Below, in pieces: positions 9,401 to 17,374 of a stretch of DNA of 17,374 bases (position 1 is the first letter of the stretch; every line of letters begins with the position of its first letter). Made by a program: the position numbers and the translations under genes. The notes beneath the pieces were generated by a model, which saw only the letters and a program-made list of their open reading frames with translations, had not been told where the DNA came from and made no database searches. Origin of the DNA: Phoronis ovalis (lineage: Eukaryota > Phoronida > Phoronidae); contig JAOXYB010021004.1 of NCBI GenBank assembly GCA_028565635.1, forward strand, positions 1 to 17,374, in the 5' to 3' direction.

Positions 9401-12400
9401 ATTATATTGCTTGACTTGACATGTCTTTGGTTGCAGACGGGGAGTGATGTATGCTTGGAGTGTACCAAACTGACCCTCAATAGATCTAATTTTTAACTCC
9501 AACCTGGTTGTATTGGCTTGACATCTATATGTAGCAAGCAAAAAGTTTCCTTCTTCTGGACTGCAGGAGCTATAGCTGACAACTGCTGAATTTTTGTCAA
9601 CATCAAGTAGATCTATAGGCACATCACTCTATAAACAGGAACAATCAATTCTAGTCAAATGCAAATAACTACAAAATCACCCGCAAAATTATTGCTTTAT
9701 CTTACAATTATGTTTGTATCTTCAATGTCACTCCATCTTGTTCAATAAAGGAACCTGTATTAGAGGCAGAACATTTCTCTCAGGTGATGCTCATCACAAG
9801 GAGGGGAGGGACTCAAAGTTGCCACCAAGGAATTCATCATCATGTTTTACATCGTGTCCACATTTACATAAATATTATGTGTTTAATTTGATATTATTAA
9901 TGTAAACCAGTTTACTTCTTTTTGGGATTTATAACGGAAACACTTTGTTACAACATATTTTTGAGGAAAATATATAGTTTCTACCTGAAGTAGAACATTA
10001 TCTATAGCCATTTGGACTTCAATGCTGAGTGTATAACTGGCATCTTCTCTATTTAATACAAACTTATCATTAATGTTAAACTGTGGTACAGCAGAAATGG
10101 CTTTCTTGTTTTGAGACGTATGTTGATATTTTTCACGTTCTCGCACAACTTTTTGTTGTAGCTCTTCAATTTCCTGCCTAAAAAAATACAGACCATCAAT
10201 ATCATTTTTATAACATACTATGTATGTTCTTGTTAGTAATTATATTTTCACAAACCGAACCTTAATTACAATACTTGAACAAGACATAATTGTATCCAAT
10301 TATGAAAAATGCATTACACAACATTTTAAAAGCATTGCAAACCAATACGGATTAAACTTAATAAAAATTATGTTAAAACATATTGCATAAATTACTTTTA
10401 AATGTTAATATAGTAAAGAACATTGCGCAAACCTCTTGAAACAGGAAATAAAAATCATGTTAGTAAAAAGCCTGGACTTATACCATAATGTGGACATATT
10501 ATGGATTTAATAACTTTGGTAAGCAACACATTTTACAAACACTAGTTCATTCCAGGGTATCATTAAAATGTTATATAAAATGTACACAGAAGTTTACAAT
10601 AAGTACTGGCAAGTAGGCATGTCATTACAAATGACCACAAATGCATTCCACACACATAAAATCAATTTCTTTACTAGTGGTAACAAGGAGTTTTCTATCA
10701 AAACCATCACTAACAGATATTGAGGAACCTCCAAACAACATATTACTTTTTTACATATTAAAATATGCCACAGAGAGATATTACAATTTGTAAAGATTGG
10801 CCAGTGAACATATCGGAACACTTCGCCACAAGGCCAGCCCAGATAGCCCCTAAGAATGTGTTTGTTCCTTGCTTTTTTGTTAATAAAGACCATTGCTTCT
10901 TTAAAAAGAAGACTGTCGGCATGTTTTCCTCTCCCTAAATTCATATCTGTATGGAGTAGAAAACCAAATACTTAAAGACATGTTGTATATGGCTTTCAAC
11001 AAACAAATATTACTTACTTTCCAGTGAATATAAACTTACTTTAAGTGTACAATTTTAATTTGAGTGCCTTCATCAATTTTGACCTGGCTGCCTGGTCCAG
11101 CCTGTTTCTGTAGAGATTCTGTTGTAAGTCCAAGAACCCAGCCTAGAAGATGTGGAGTGAAAGTAGATTTGTCCATAAAGATCATGGAAAGAATGAAATA
11201 AATAACAGTTAGAACATATCACACCTCTAAAAGCATGCAATGGACATTAGCTCAGTCTCCAGCAAAAGTTTTGTTAAAATCCTGGGGGGGCTACTTTATG
11301 GTACAAAACCCTATACTTGTTACAAGCCAGCTATGGCAAAAAACATACCCTGTAGTCCGAAAAGAAAAACAACCTTTAGTAACACCCATGGCAAAAAACA
11401 TACCCCTTTATAAGCAAATTAGATATTCGGGAACCGTTGTTAGCAGTGAGCTAAAAATATACCCCTTTGCGAGCGTCTAGGGCTAAAATGTATACCCCTG
11501 TTGCGAGAGGGGCCCTTAAAAACTATACCCATAGGGCGGCACATATGTATAACCACTTTAGATGGCAGTAGCCCCGGGGTTAAAATCAAAAGAGATAAAA
11601 ATTCCAATTTCTTTTGGTTACTTCAATTGAATTTTATTACCAACATGTTTTATCTTGGTTTCAAAATACCACCAGAAAAACAAGAAACATTTTCTGCTAA
11701 TTTTCGAAGGAATGAGCAAATTCCACTTTCGACATTCATGAAGAAAGAACAACAGACTAGAAGACAAAGTTTACAAAATGCATGCGCACTTCTATGTAAA
11801 GAATTTGAAAAGCAGTGCTGATCTATCAATCCCATTTTTCTTTACCTCATAGCTACAATCTTGGGCATTTTAGCAACATCTCTAATTTCCAGCTGACCAC
11901 CATTACCACCTAACTGTGTGTTATACACTTGCTCACTAGTGTAGGCATATACATAGCCTAGCAATATGAGAAGTAATTAACATATAAAAGCGAAAAACCA
12001 AAATTTTTCATTTATGAAAGCATATGTCTGCTGATTACTAAGCACTTTCAATTACTAATCTAGTGTACACCATATTCAAGAACACCAAGAGAGGGTAAAG
12101 ACCAGAAATTTACCACTTCCAGAGGATGTAACATTGATAGCTAAGTTCTGCTTTTTTTTTGTTCTGTAGTTGACTCACAAAGAATGCTCAAATGACCCAC
12201 TTTTCAACTGTGATTGGATTTACTATTAAATACTTGTAATGGAAATATTTCAAGATCAATTGCATTTACATGGATTGCTATGTAAAACAACTTTACATTT
12301 TGAAAGATTAAGAGTTTCAAGTTAAAGAAAAATTTTTGTATGAATGATCTGTAATGAGAAACAATGAGGCTATCAGAAACTATGGCAGTATGTGACAGCA

Positions 12401-15400
12401 GATTTCCAAGTGTCTGTGCCTGTGGTTGTATTTTTTACTGAGCAAGTAAAATTAAGTGAACACTAACTGAATGAAGTTATAAAGCCTGATAACTATATCT
12501 AGCACTATTGCTGTTAAGTTTATTTACATTTTGTTGAGATCTGTTAATTAATGCCAACAAGGTATCTAATATCTACGAATATGAGGAGTAAATAAATATT
12601 ATTTAAACAGCAATGTGTACAAACATCTTTTTCTTTGCTTATACCTGCATAAGTTGAACAGACAATTTCATCATATCCTGGAGACACTACTTGACCACCT
12701 TGTATGGATGTGACACTTTCACTACATACCTGTAATATGAAATTGTTTGTCTCTGAATATTCTGGAAAATATGTACTTGACTATTTGGTGAAATGGCACA
12801 TAAAGTCTATTGAAATTTGCCAAACATTTAACATTGTTGGCTTTTAATGCAGCATAATACAGATACCTGTTGAATTTTAAAGTGTTTAGGACTGCAAGTC
12901 AACATTTCTTCTAATTTTACATGTAATTCTATTGTCTGCCATTACCGGTTCTGATCTTGCTATACTTACACTACTAAACCTCAGAATAGGTTCATCGGCT
13001 TCATCGTAGCCATACACCTCAACCAAGCCATCATCACGACCAACAAGCAGATCAGGGATACCATCGGCTAGGATGTCATAGTTATCTAAACTAAGTATAC
13101 CTGAAATTGTAGATAATGTAGACTATATATTTGTATACACTGGCTTGACAGAGACACTGATGAATGATGTAAAATGTTCCCAGCATGCCACATTTTGCGG
13201 ATGAACAAAGACCCAGTTCTCTGTTCAATGCATTAGTCCATTCACAAAATCAGCATACAAGTAGTCTTTTAAACAAATCATATGTAACAAAAATACCGTT
13301 AAAATAGTCAGTAGCCACCAATTTAAAATAATGTTAGCAAGTTAGGATGCCTAACATTCATCAATTACAATCATTGAACATCCAGGTCAAACACTCACCG
13401 TTTTATATGCATATAAAGAACATAAAGACTTGGTGAATGGCACTCATAAAATATCCATACTAGACAAACTGGTGGTAGGGTTCATATAAAAAGAATTAGG
13501 TGTATGCTCCACGACTGTGCGTTTACAATCAGTGGGTGTTACACAGCCCTGAGATTACATACACATTGCTCAAACAGGACTGCACAAAACAACAGGAACA
13601 GTTATATAACACAAACATAACTGATCTGAGTTGTGCATATCTAAATATTTTATACATTATCCATGTAAGAAAATCATAATAGTTTTCAGTTAACTCTGCA
13701 CTTTGATAACATACAGAATTTTAGTAGCTGTTCAAATATTGATAGTGCAGTCTTTTACCTCCATTCCTTTTTTCATTGGGAACTTCCCATCGATGTTGTG
13801 GAGAAACTCTACAAAATAAATACACATGTAGATGAGTGTAGTATAATATGGCAATACCAAAATGAATGCTTAATGTTTCATGCTATAACCACTTTTTAAA
13901 CATTACAGGTGAATGATTTTCTCAGCAATTCACAATATACTAAACTCACTATGACTCATGAGTATTATTTCGAATTGCTAATGACTAAAGATCTAAAATG
14001 GCTGATTCTACACGCTCTCTTCTGCACATATGCTGCCTCAATTTAGTTCCAATAAATACATACAATGTTAAGCACCATTTGCAAATTATCAAATTGAAGG
14101 AAAAATGGACAAGAATGCTAATCAGTTTATTGCTACGAGCTAAAAATACACATATGCAATTGAAAACAAAAAAAAAATCAGGTGACACAGCCAGAGACAC
14201 TACAAATCATATTGCAAGAACCCTTTTGTTTTTAAATTATGTACTATCTTATGTGCAACTTTGTTAAATTCTAACCATTTAGTAACACAAAAGAAGCTCC
14301 TCAAGCTGTAGTTAAGATTCATCAATCAAATCCATTTAGACTTAGCTCCTACTTTTTATATATGGCTAGAATTTGTTCACTATTAGAACAAAAAAATCTA
14401 TTTCTAAACCATTTTAGTAACACACAAAATACCTTAATTTTTCTCCATGTTCAAGTCTGGGATAGTTTTGTGTACATTTATGTGTGTAGAGTGTTAAAAT
14501 ACATGCGCTGATATAATGACTATATGATACACAGTAAAAATTTCAAAAGGTCCATACTATGACAAAGTTAGAAACTATTTTGTACAAATAGCTCAAGAGA
14601 ACAAATGTACTAATTTCTGATGATGACTGATGTATAAGTATCAGCCTTTACTCATATCCAGTTTCTAGTTTGCCTGCAACAACACAGCTAGGAACCTCCA
14701 ACAAAACATGTGAATGATTAAGTACACAAACATTGTTCAAATTGCTTCTGCAAAACAGTTTTACCAAAAGAACCAATTAAAACGTACCTAGTTAGCTGAA
14801 CCATTCCTAGTCTTCCATCTGAAGTGCCAAATAATACTTCATCACCATTTTCCCCACCATTGTTGCAAAACAGACACAAAACCACAGGAGGTCCTGGAAC
14901 TTCAACCTCATACAGCAAATCTGAGTCCTACAATGTTATAGAAAATGTTTAGACTAGATAGCTGATAGGATTTTAAGTGTTAAGTATACCTGATCATTTG
15001 TGATGCAAATGAAAAACTGTTCATAAAGCAATGTGACCTCACCTATTACAACCTTTAATTTCAATGTGTGTTATCATAATAACAATTACTGGAGAGAAAA
15101 CAATGTATTCAACGAAAATTTATTTTTTTCTCGCATATGTTGTGAAAATTTTTCATCGTTTACTAGCTTAAACATATATTTTACTCTTTACCTGTAAAAC
15201 TCTCAAAACTCTATCTTGACAAGCTAAAATGGGTGTCACATCAGCAACTCTATCTGATGGCAAACACACAATGTCATTTATTTTATCACCACATAAAAAA
15301 TAATTTAAGTCTTTACAGTCTCTGTAATGGTTAAAGATGTAATTCCCAGACACCATCAAATCTGCACCCTCAACATACCTACAACAAAAAAGAATTAAAT

Positions 15401-17301
15401 TATAGAACTCTGCATCACTATTGTCACCTAAGGAAATGCTGCATATTGTTTCAACCCATTTTAATGTTTACCAACCTCCCATCTGCTATGATACCAACAT
15501 ATTTTATGTATATGGTGGATGAATACTGGCTAACATATCATGTACCTTGCTCTCAGTTGTTTTTTGAGGTTTGGAGATCCAGAAAACTAGCACACAAAAT
15601 TTGCTATCACACAAAATGTTGCTTGACATTAAACCATTAGGCATGACAATATACCATATACTCTTGCACAAGGATGCATAATGTTTATTTTAGCTTGATA
15701 AAGTTCTAAAATATAGATGGTACACTTGAAACTTATAAGTACAGCTTTCAATAAACTGCAAAATACTTACATAGACTTAATGCTTTCTGTCATATTTGTA
15801 TCAAATCCAAGAAATTGCTTTCCTTTCTTATTGAAGCCTCTGACCTCAGGTCCACAAGAAACAAAAACCTTCTCCTTTAATCCTCCTATTGGACCTCCAA
15901 GATCAAGACGTGTGACTTTTGGTCCAGGTAATGTTTTAAAGGCAATCTATAATTAAATCAGATATTAAAGAGTGAAAATAATGTTAATAGTGTGGACAAA
16001 ATATTAAGTCAATAGTGCTTAAAAAAGGCAATATTTCCAGAAAGTTAGGAAGCATCAGTTTTTTTTTTATTGAATGTGTGTGTCTAAAGTTTCTGAAGTA
16101 GCATCAGCCACAGAATAGTCACAGTAAACAGTTGTAGTCGTTTGATTATGATTAAATTATTTATTTTTTATAAAACAAGCTATTCTGGTCAGCAGAAACT
16201 GAACCTAACACTTTCCCTGCAGTTCCGCAATGACACAGTATTATGGTGTATCACAGGAACCGAAATAGTGCTCATTATACAGCTACAGTCAAGTACATGA
16301 CTAAGAACCAGCAAATTTACTTCGAAAAATAAGCAATAATTGTTAGATGCTGATCTCCTATGGATAACCTGCAATAATTCATAGACAGGGTGTTATTTCA
16401 AGCTTTGCAAGTGTGACATAATTTCTAGTACATTGAAATATGAAATCTACTAGTGAAAACAGTGCAGTACTACTAAACACCACCTAAGCTCAGATAGTTT
16501 ATTTATGATTAGTTATCAATCAACATTTAGTGACCAGAAAACAAATTGTTCACAAAGTGGCACACTTTTCATGGTATTAGAAATCAAAGATTAATAAGGT
16601 CATTAATGTGAAACATTTAAGCACTTGGAGGCACACTACAATTTCCACAAACCTCCATCTTTTAAGCAAAAATTAGACAAATAAAAATATTTTGATCACA
16701 GGAAGTCATGCATACAGAATAAGCAGTAAACAGCAATATTAAGCTTCAAGATGTAAGTTAAAATTGTGCAGCAATGAGATAATTTGATCATTAATACTCT
16801 AGCCAACATTGTTTGAATATTGCAGTTATCAGAATTCAGGATCTTTGTCACATGGCAGATGCAAACAAGAAGTAAAAAGACTTAAAAACAAATTTGCTAC
16901 CTGGGCTTCCCCCTTCTTCATGTTAAAAACTTGTAATACACCATTATTGTCTGCTACAGCAACCTATAAACAATAGCAAAAGGATTACACATCAAATTAT
17001 ATTACTTGATCAGTTGATATGCAGTGCATCCTTTAAAGGCAGCATGGAACGGAAGGAGGAAGGACAAAATGTTGGTTATAAATTCAACTAACATTTTCAT
17101 TAACACAGAGATGTACTAAACTTTATTCAGGCTACAGAAACTCATTTAACATCCGAATATGAAGCAGCAAACATCAAGTGAAAGCAATTGCTGTAGTGTT
17201 TCCCTTAATACCTTACTTAAAATGTATCTTACTTTCTGAGTTGGATCTTTTTTGCCTCCCTTTGGAAGAAGCTTCATTGTTTTCTGTGAGGTAATTCCAA
17301 C
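6356..17301 (-). CDS. BBS7: BBS7, BBSome subunit (16 coding exons plus one alternative; first exon outside window)
   Basis: BBS7 is a core subunit of the BBSome, the coat complex that moves membrane proteins through cilia. Loss causes Bardet-Biedl syndrome in humans. Minus-strand join: 17301-17233, 16963-16901, 15946-15771, 15378-15192, 14927-14788, 13808-13759, 13100-12970, 12729-12645, 11142-11040 (or 11957-11846), 10177-9985, 9628-9351, 9089-8925, 8314-8205, 7828-7725, 7413-7290, 6489-6356. All phases agree and give 703 codons plus stop; with about 12 residues from a missing first exon this matches human BBS7 (715). Recognisable stretches include [62 protein letters not shown] and [15 protein letters not shown]. 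Order: beta-propeller, short coiled coil, GAE and platform region, alpha-helical C-terminus. All introns are GT-AG except the last, which is AT-AC. Confidence 0.97.
6490..7289 (-). other. U12-type AT-AC intron of BBS7
   Basis: The 5' splice site reads ATATCCTTT (7289-7281), the exact U12 AT-AC consensus. The branch site TTTTCCTTAAT (6510-6500) matches the U12 branch consensus, about 11 bases before the AC acceptor at 6491-6490. No GT donor exists at the boundary, and the AT-AC join restores LERLYGMITDLF exactly as in human. The 800-base intron also holds an AT microsatellite (6862-6883). Confidence 0.93.
6862..6883. repeat. (TA)n microsatellite
   Basis: Eleven TA units, preceded by a short GTGTGT run, inside the AT-AC intron. 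Confidence 0.9.
7290..7413 (-). CDS. BBS7: BBS7 exon encoding ELQVHEND to HLERLY
   Basis: Acceptor TTTCTAAAG precedes 7413. It encodes [25 protein letters not shown] and [11 protein letters not shown], part of the C-terminal helical region, with one leftover G at 7290. The following intron starts ATATCC rather than GT. Confidence 0.95.
7725..7828 (-). CDS. BBS7: BBS7 exon with [23 protein letters not shown]
   Basis: Acceptor GTTTTCAG, donor GTAAGT. It starts with AT completing Asp, then [15 protein letters not shown] and [19 protein letters not shown], nearly identical to human. Confidence 0.96.
7829..8204. other. BBS7 intron, no other content
   Basis: AT-rich intron; nothing else recognised. 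The neighbouring 311-base intron 7414-7724 is likewise featureless. Confidence 0.6.
8205..8314 (-). CDS. BBS7: BBS7 exon with [15 protein letters not shown]
   Basis: Acceptor TTTTACAG, donor GTAATG. It encodes [20 protein letters not shown] and [15 protein letters not shown]; the first base completes the Arg of the previous exon. Confidence 0.96.
8315..8924. other. BBS7 intron, no other content
   Basis: A 610-base AT-rich intron; I see no exon-like or repeat structure. Confidence 0.6.
8925..9089 (-). CDS. BBS7: BBS7 exon with [22 protein letters not shown]
   Basis: Acceptor TTTTTCAG, donor GTTTGT (non-consensus at positions 3-5 but GT present). It encodes the end of the GAE domain: [30 protein letters not shown] and [11 protein letters not shown]. 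Confidence 0.95.
9351..9628 (-). CDS. BBS7: BBS7 exon with [13 protein letters not shown] (GAE domain)
   Basis: Acceptor TTTATAG, donor GTAAAT. At 278 bases it is the longest exon. It encodes [50 protein letters not shown] and [16 protein letters not shown]. It ends AG, completing Arg with the next exon. Confidence 0.97.
9629..9984. other. BBS7 intron, no other content
   Basis: A short purine-rich patch (about 9799-9815) but no supported feature. Confidence 0.55.
9985..10177 (-). CDS. BBS7: BBS7 exon: coiled coil and start of GAE domain
   Basis: Acceptor TTTTTTTAG, donor [24 protein letters not shown] forms the conserved short coiled coil, then [20 protein letters not shown] and [14 protein letters not shown] start the GAE domain. 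Its first base G completes either AA (Lys, from 11040-11142) or AG (Arg, from 11846-11957). Confidence 0.96.
10178..11039. other. BBS7 intron, possible repeat remnant
   Basis: Contains a 116-codon minus-strand open frame (10594-10944) with no recognisable domain and no exon-like support. Its DNA may be an old interspersed repeat. Confidence 0.45.
11040..11142 (-). CDS. BBS7: BBS7 alternative exon, canonical form
   Basis: Acceptor CTTCTAG, donor GTAAGT. It encodes (G)[19 protein letters not shown], then [15 protein letters not shown], matching human GWVTGLTTEP and the linker before the coiled coil. Two bases complete a Gly codon at the start and two remain at the end (103 bases). It covers the last propeller strand and the link to the coiled coil. 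Confidence 0.95.
11235..11590. repeat. Degenerate ATACCCC-core repeat array
   Basis: Irregularly spaced units share a core: CATACCC near 11343 and 11399, TATACCCC near 11458 and 11492, TATACCC near 11524. ATGGCAAAAAACATACCC occurs exactly twice (starting near 11333 and 11389). The tract ends close to a GCCCCGGGG palindrome near 11571-11579, a word also found near 155. It looks like an interspersed repeat or degenerate satellite inserted between the two alternative BBS7 exons. Confidence 0.6.
11846..11957 (-). CDS. BBS7: BBS7 alternative exon, second form
   Basis: Acceptor ATTGCTAG, donor GTAAAG. It encodes (G)[19 protein letters not shown], then [18 protein letters not shown]. It has the same start and end phases as 11040-11142 (112 bases, also 1 mod 3). 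Aligned with that exon using three one-residue gaps it shares about 12 of 35 residues, including G.V...T.E at the start and KIV near the end. It joins to the same upstream exon (TYAG) and downstream exon (QEIEELQ). Not present in the human protein as I know it. Confidence 0.82.
11958..12644. other. BBS7 intron, no other content
   Basis: Intron upstream of the alternative exon pair. It may hold splicing-control elements for the choice, but none is recognisable by eye. Confidence 0.5.
12645..12729 (-). CDS. BBS7: BBS7 exon with ESVTSIQGG
   Basis: Acceptor ATTACAG, donor GTATAA. It encodes [18 protein letters not shown] then [10 protein letters not shown] plus G, part of the last propeller blade. 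The leftover G pairs with GC from either alternative exon. Confidence 0.96.
12970..13100 (-). CDS. BBS7: BBS7 exon with [13 protein letters not shown]
   Basis: Acceptor AATTTCAG, donor GTAAGT. It encodes [20 protein letters not shown], then [20 protein letters not shown], matching human [17 protein letters not shown]. The D.L.GR.DG pattern is a beta-propeller repeat motif. Confidence 0.97.
13101..13758. other. BBS7 intron, no other content
   Basis: A 658-base intron; no feature recognised. Confidence 0.55.
13759..13808 (-). CDS. BBS7: BBS7 micro-exon (50 bases) with [12 protein letters not shown]
   Basis: Acceptor TTTTGTAG, donor GTAAAA. It encodes [16 protein letters not shown], aligning with human KPVRKWEIQNEKKRGG, with shared codons at both ends. 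Too short for a standard ORF scan. Confidence 0.93.
13809..14787. other. BBS7 intron, no other content
   Basis: The largest intron in the window (979 bases). Overlapping open frames at 13985-14267 on both strands have no homology I recognise and are treated as chance. Confidence 0.55.
14788..14927 (-). CDS. BBS7: BBS7 exon with [12 protein letters not shown] and [10 protein letters not shown]
   Basis: Acceptor ATTGTAG, donor GTACGT. It encodes [37 protein letters not shown] and GMVQLT, then AG of Arg. It matches human VEVPGPPTVL and LLFGTSDGKL. Confidence 0.97.
15192..15378 (-). CDS. BBS7: BBS7 exon with [11 protein letters not shown] and [11 protein letters not shown]
   Basis: Acceptor TTGTTGTAG, donor GTAAAG. 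The first G completes Met with AT from the previous exon; then [38 protein letters not shown] and [16 protein letters not shown]. Confidence 0.97.
15379..15770. other. BBS7 intron, no other content
   Basis: A 392-base intron without recognisable features. Confidence 0.55.
15771..15946 (-). CDS. BBS7: BBS7 exon with [16 protein letters not shown]
   Basis: Acceptor ATTATAG, donor GTAAGT. It encodes [39 protein letters not shown] and [16 protein letters not shown], then AT. It aligns with human [16 protein letters not shown] and TESIKAM. Confidence 0.97.
15947..16900. other. BBS7 intron, no other content
   Basis: A 954-base AT-rich intron; no exon or repeat that I can support. Confidence 0.55.
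16901..16963 (-). CDS. BBS7: BBS7 exon with [21 protein letters not shown]
   Basis: Acceptor TTTATAG, donor GTAGCA. A 63-base phase-0 exon encoding 21 residues, aligned to human [21 protein letters not shown]. First propeller blade. Confidence 0.95.
17233..17301 (-). CDS. BBS7: BBS7 second coding exon
   Basis: Acceptor GTTCCAG (AG at 17303-17302), donor GTAAGA. It encodes [16 protein letters not shown] and KKDPTQK, matching human [11 protein letters not shown] and ATQK. The phase is 0, so the missing first exon should end on a complete codon (Gln in human). An internal Met is in frame but is conserved as internal in human. Confidence 0.95.
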
Positions 17302-17374
17302 CTGGAACATAACAATATTACCATATATACAACCTAGAACATAACAATATTACCATATATACAACCTAGAACAT
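17301..17374. repeat. 32-base minisatellite overlapping the BBS7 intron 1 acceptor
   Basis: Units at 17301-17332 and 17333-17364 differ at one base (CCTGG against CCTAG); a third partial unit runs to the window end. The first unit contains the splice acceptor of the BBS7 second coding exon on the minus strand. Confidence 0.92.

Noticed and set aside
10594-10944. 116-codon minus-strand open frame inside a BBS7 intron
   Set aside because: No recognisable domain, no splice sites that fit the BBS7 phase, AT-biased composition. A TGGCGAAGTG word resembles a tRNA-like A box of a SINE, but no B box follows at the right spacing, so I do not call a SINE.
11501-11835. Open frames on both strands between the alternative exons
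   Set aside because: They overlap the ATACCCC repeat tract and its edge, and show no domain or splice fit.
13985-14267. Overlapping open frames on both strands in the largest BBS7 intron
   Set aside because: Low-complexity lysine-rich or cysteine-rich translations with no homology recognised; chance open frames in AT-rich DNA.

Overview
This is an AT-rich animal nuclear genomic window carrying parts of two intron-containing genes arranged tail to tail. Compact exons, introns of roughly 240 to 980 bases, degenerate interspersed repeats and invertebrate-like divergence from vertebrate orthologues suggest an invertebrate, perhaps a mollusc or other lophotrochozoan. That taxonomic guess is an inference and is weak. 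No bacterial, viral or CRISPR features are visible.

Left third (1 to about 5800, + strand): a microsomal glutathione S-transferase 2 / leukotriene C4 synthase-like MAPEG gene (MGST2). Exons 2, 3 and 4 are at 2522-2621, 3538-3608 and 4220-4301, with lengths of 100, 71 and 82 bases. The final coding segment is present three times in tandem (5106-5250, 5267-5411, 5441-5561). Each copy has its own 3' splice site, the same reading phase and its own stop codon, and no polyadenylation signal separates them. This looks like a choice of acceptor giving three C-termini. Exon 1 was not found. Intron 3 carries a 325-base inverted-repeat element.

Right two thirds (6356 to 17301, - strand): almost all of BBS7, a subunit of the ciliary BBSome. 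Sixteen exons join in one open frame of 703 codons plus stop. Only the short first coding exon (about 12 residues in human) lies beyond the right edge. Two unusual splicing features stand out. First, two homologous exons (11846-11957 and 11040-11142) both fit between the same neighbours; using both, or neither, breaks the frame, so they appear mutually exclusive. Second, the last intron (6490-7289) has textbook U12-type AT-AC signals.

The genes share only a short convergent region (about 5562-6355). They have no known common pathway: MGST2 is an ER/nuclear-envelope membrane enzyme, BBS7 a ciliary trafficking coat subunit. The most interesting content is the pair of independent exon-duplication systems, one in each gene, both kept honest by reading phase.
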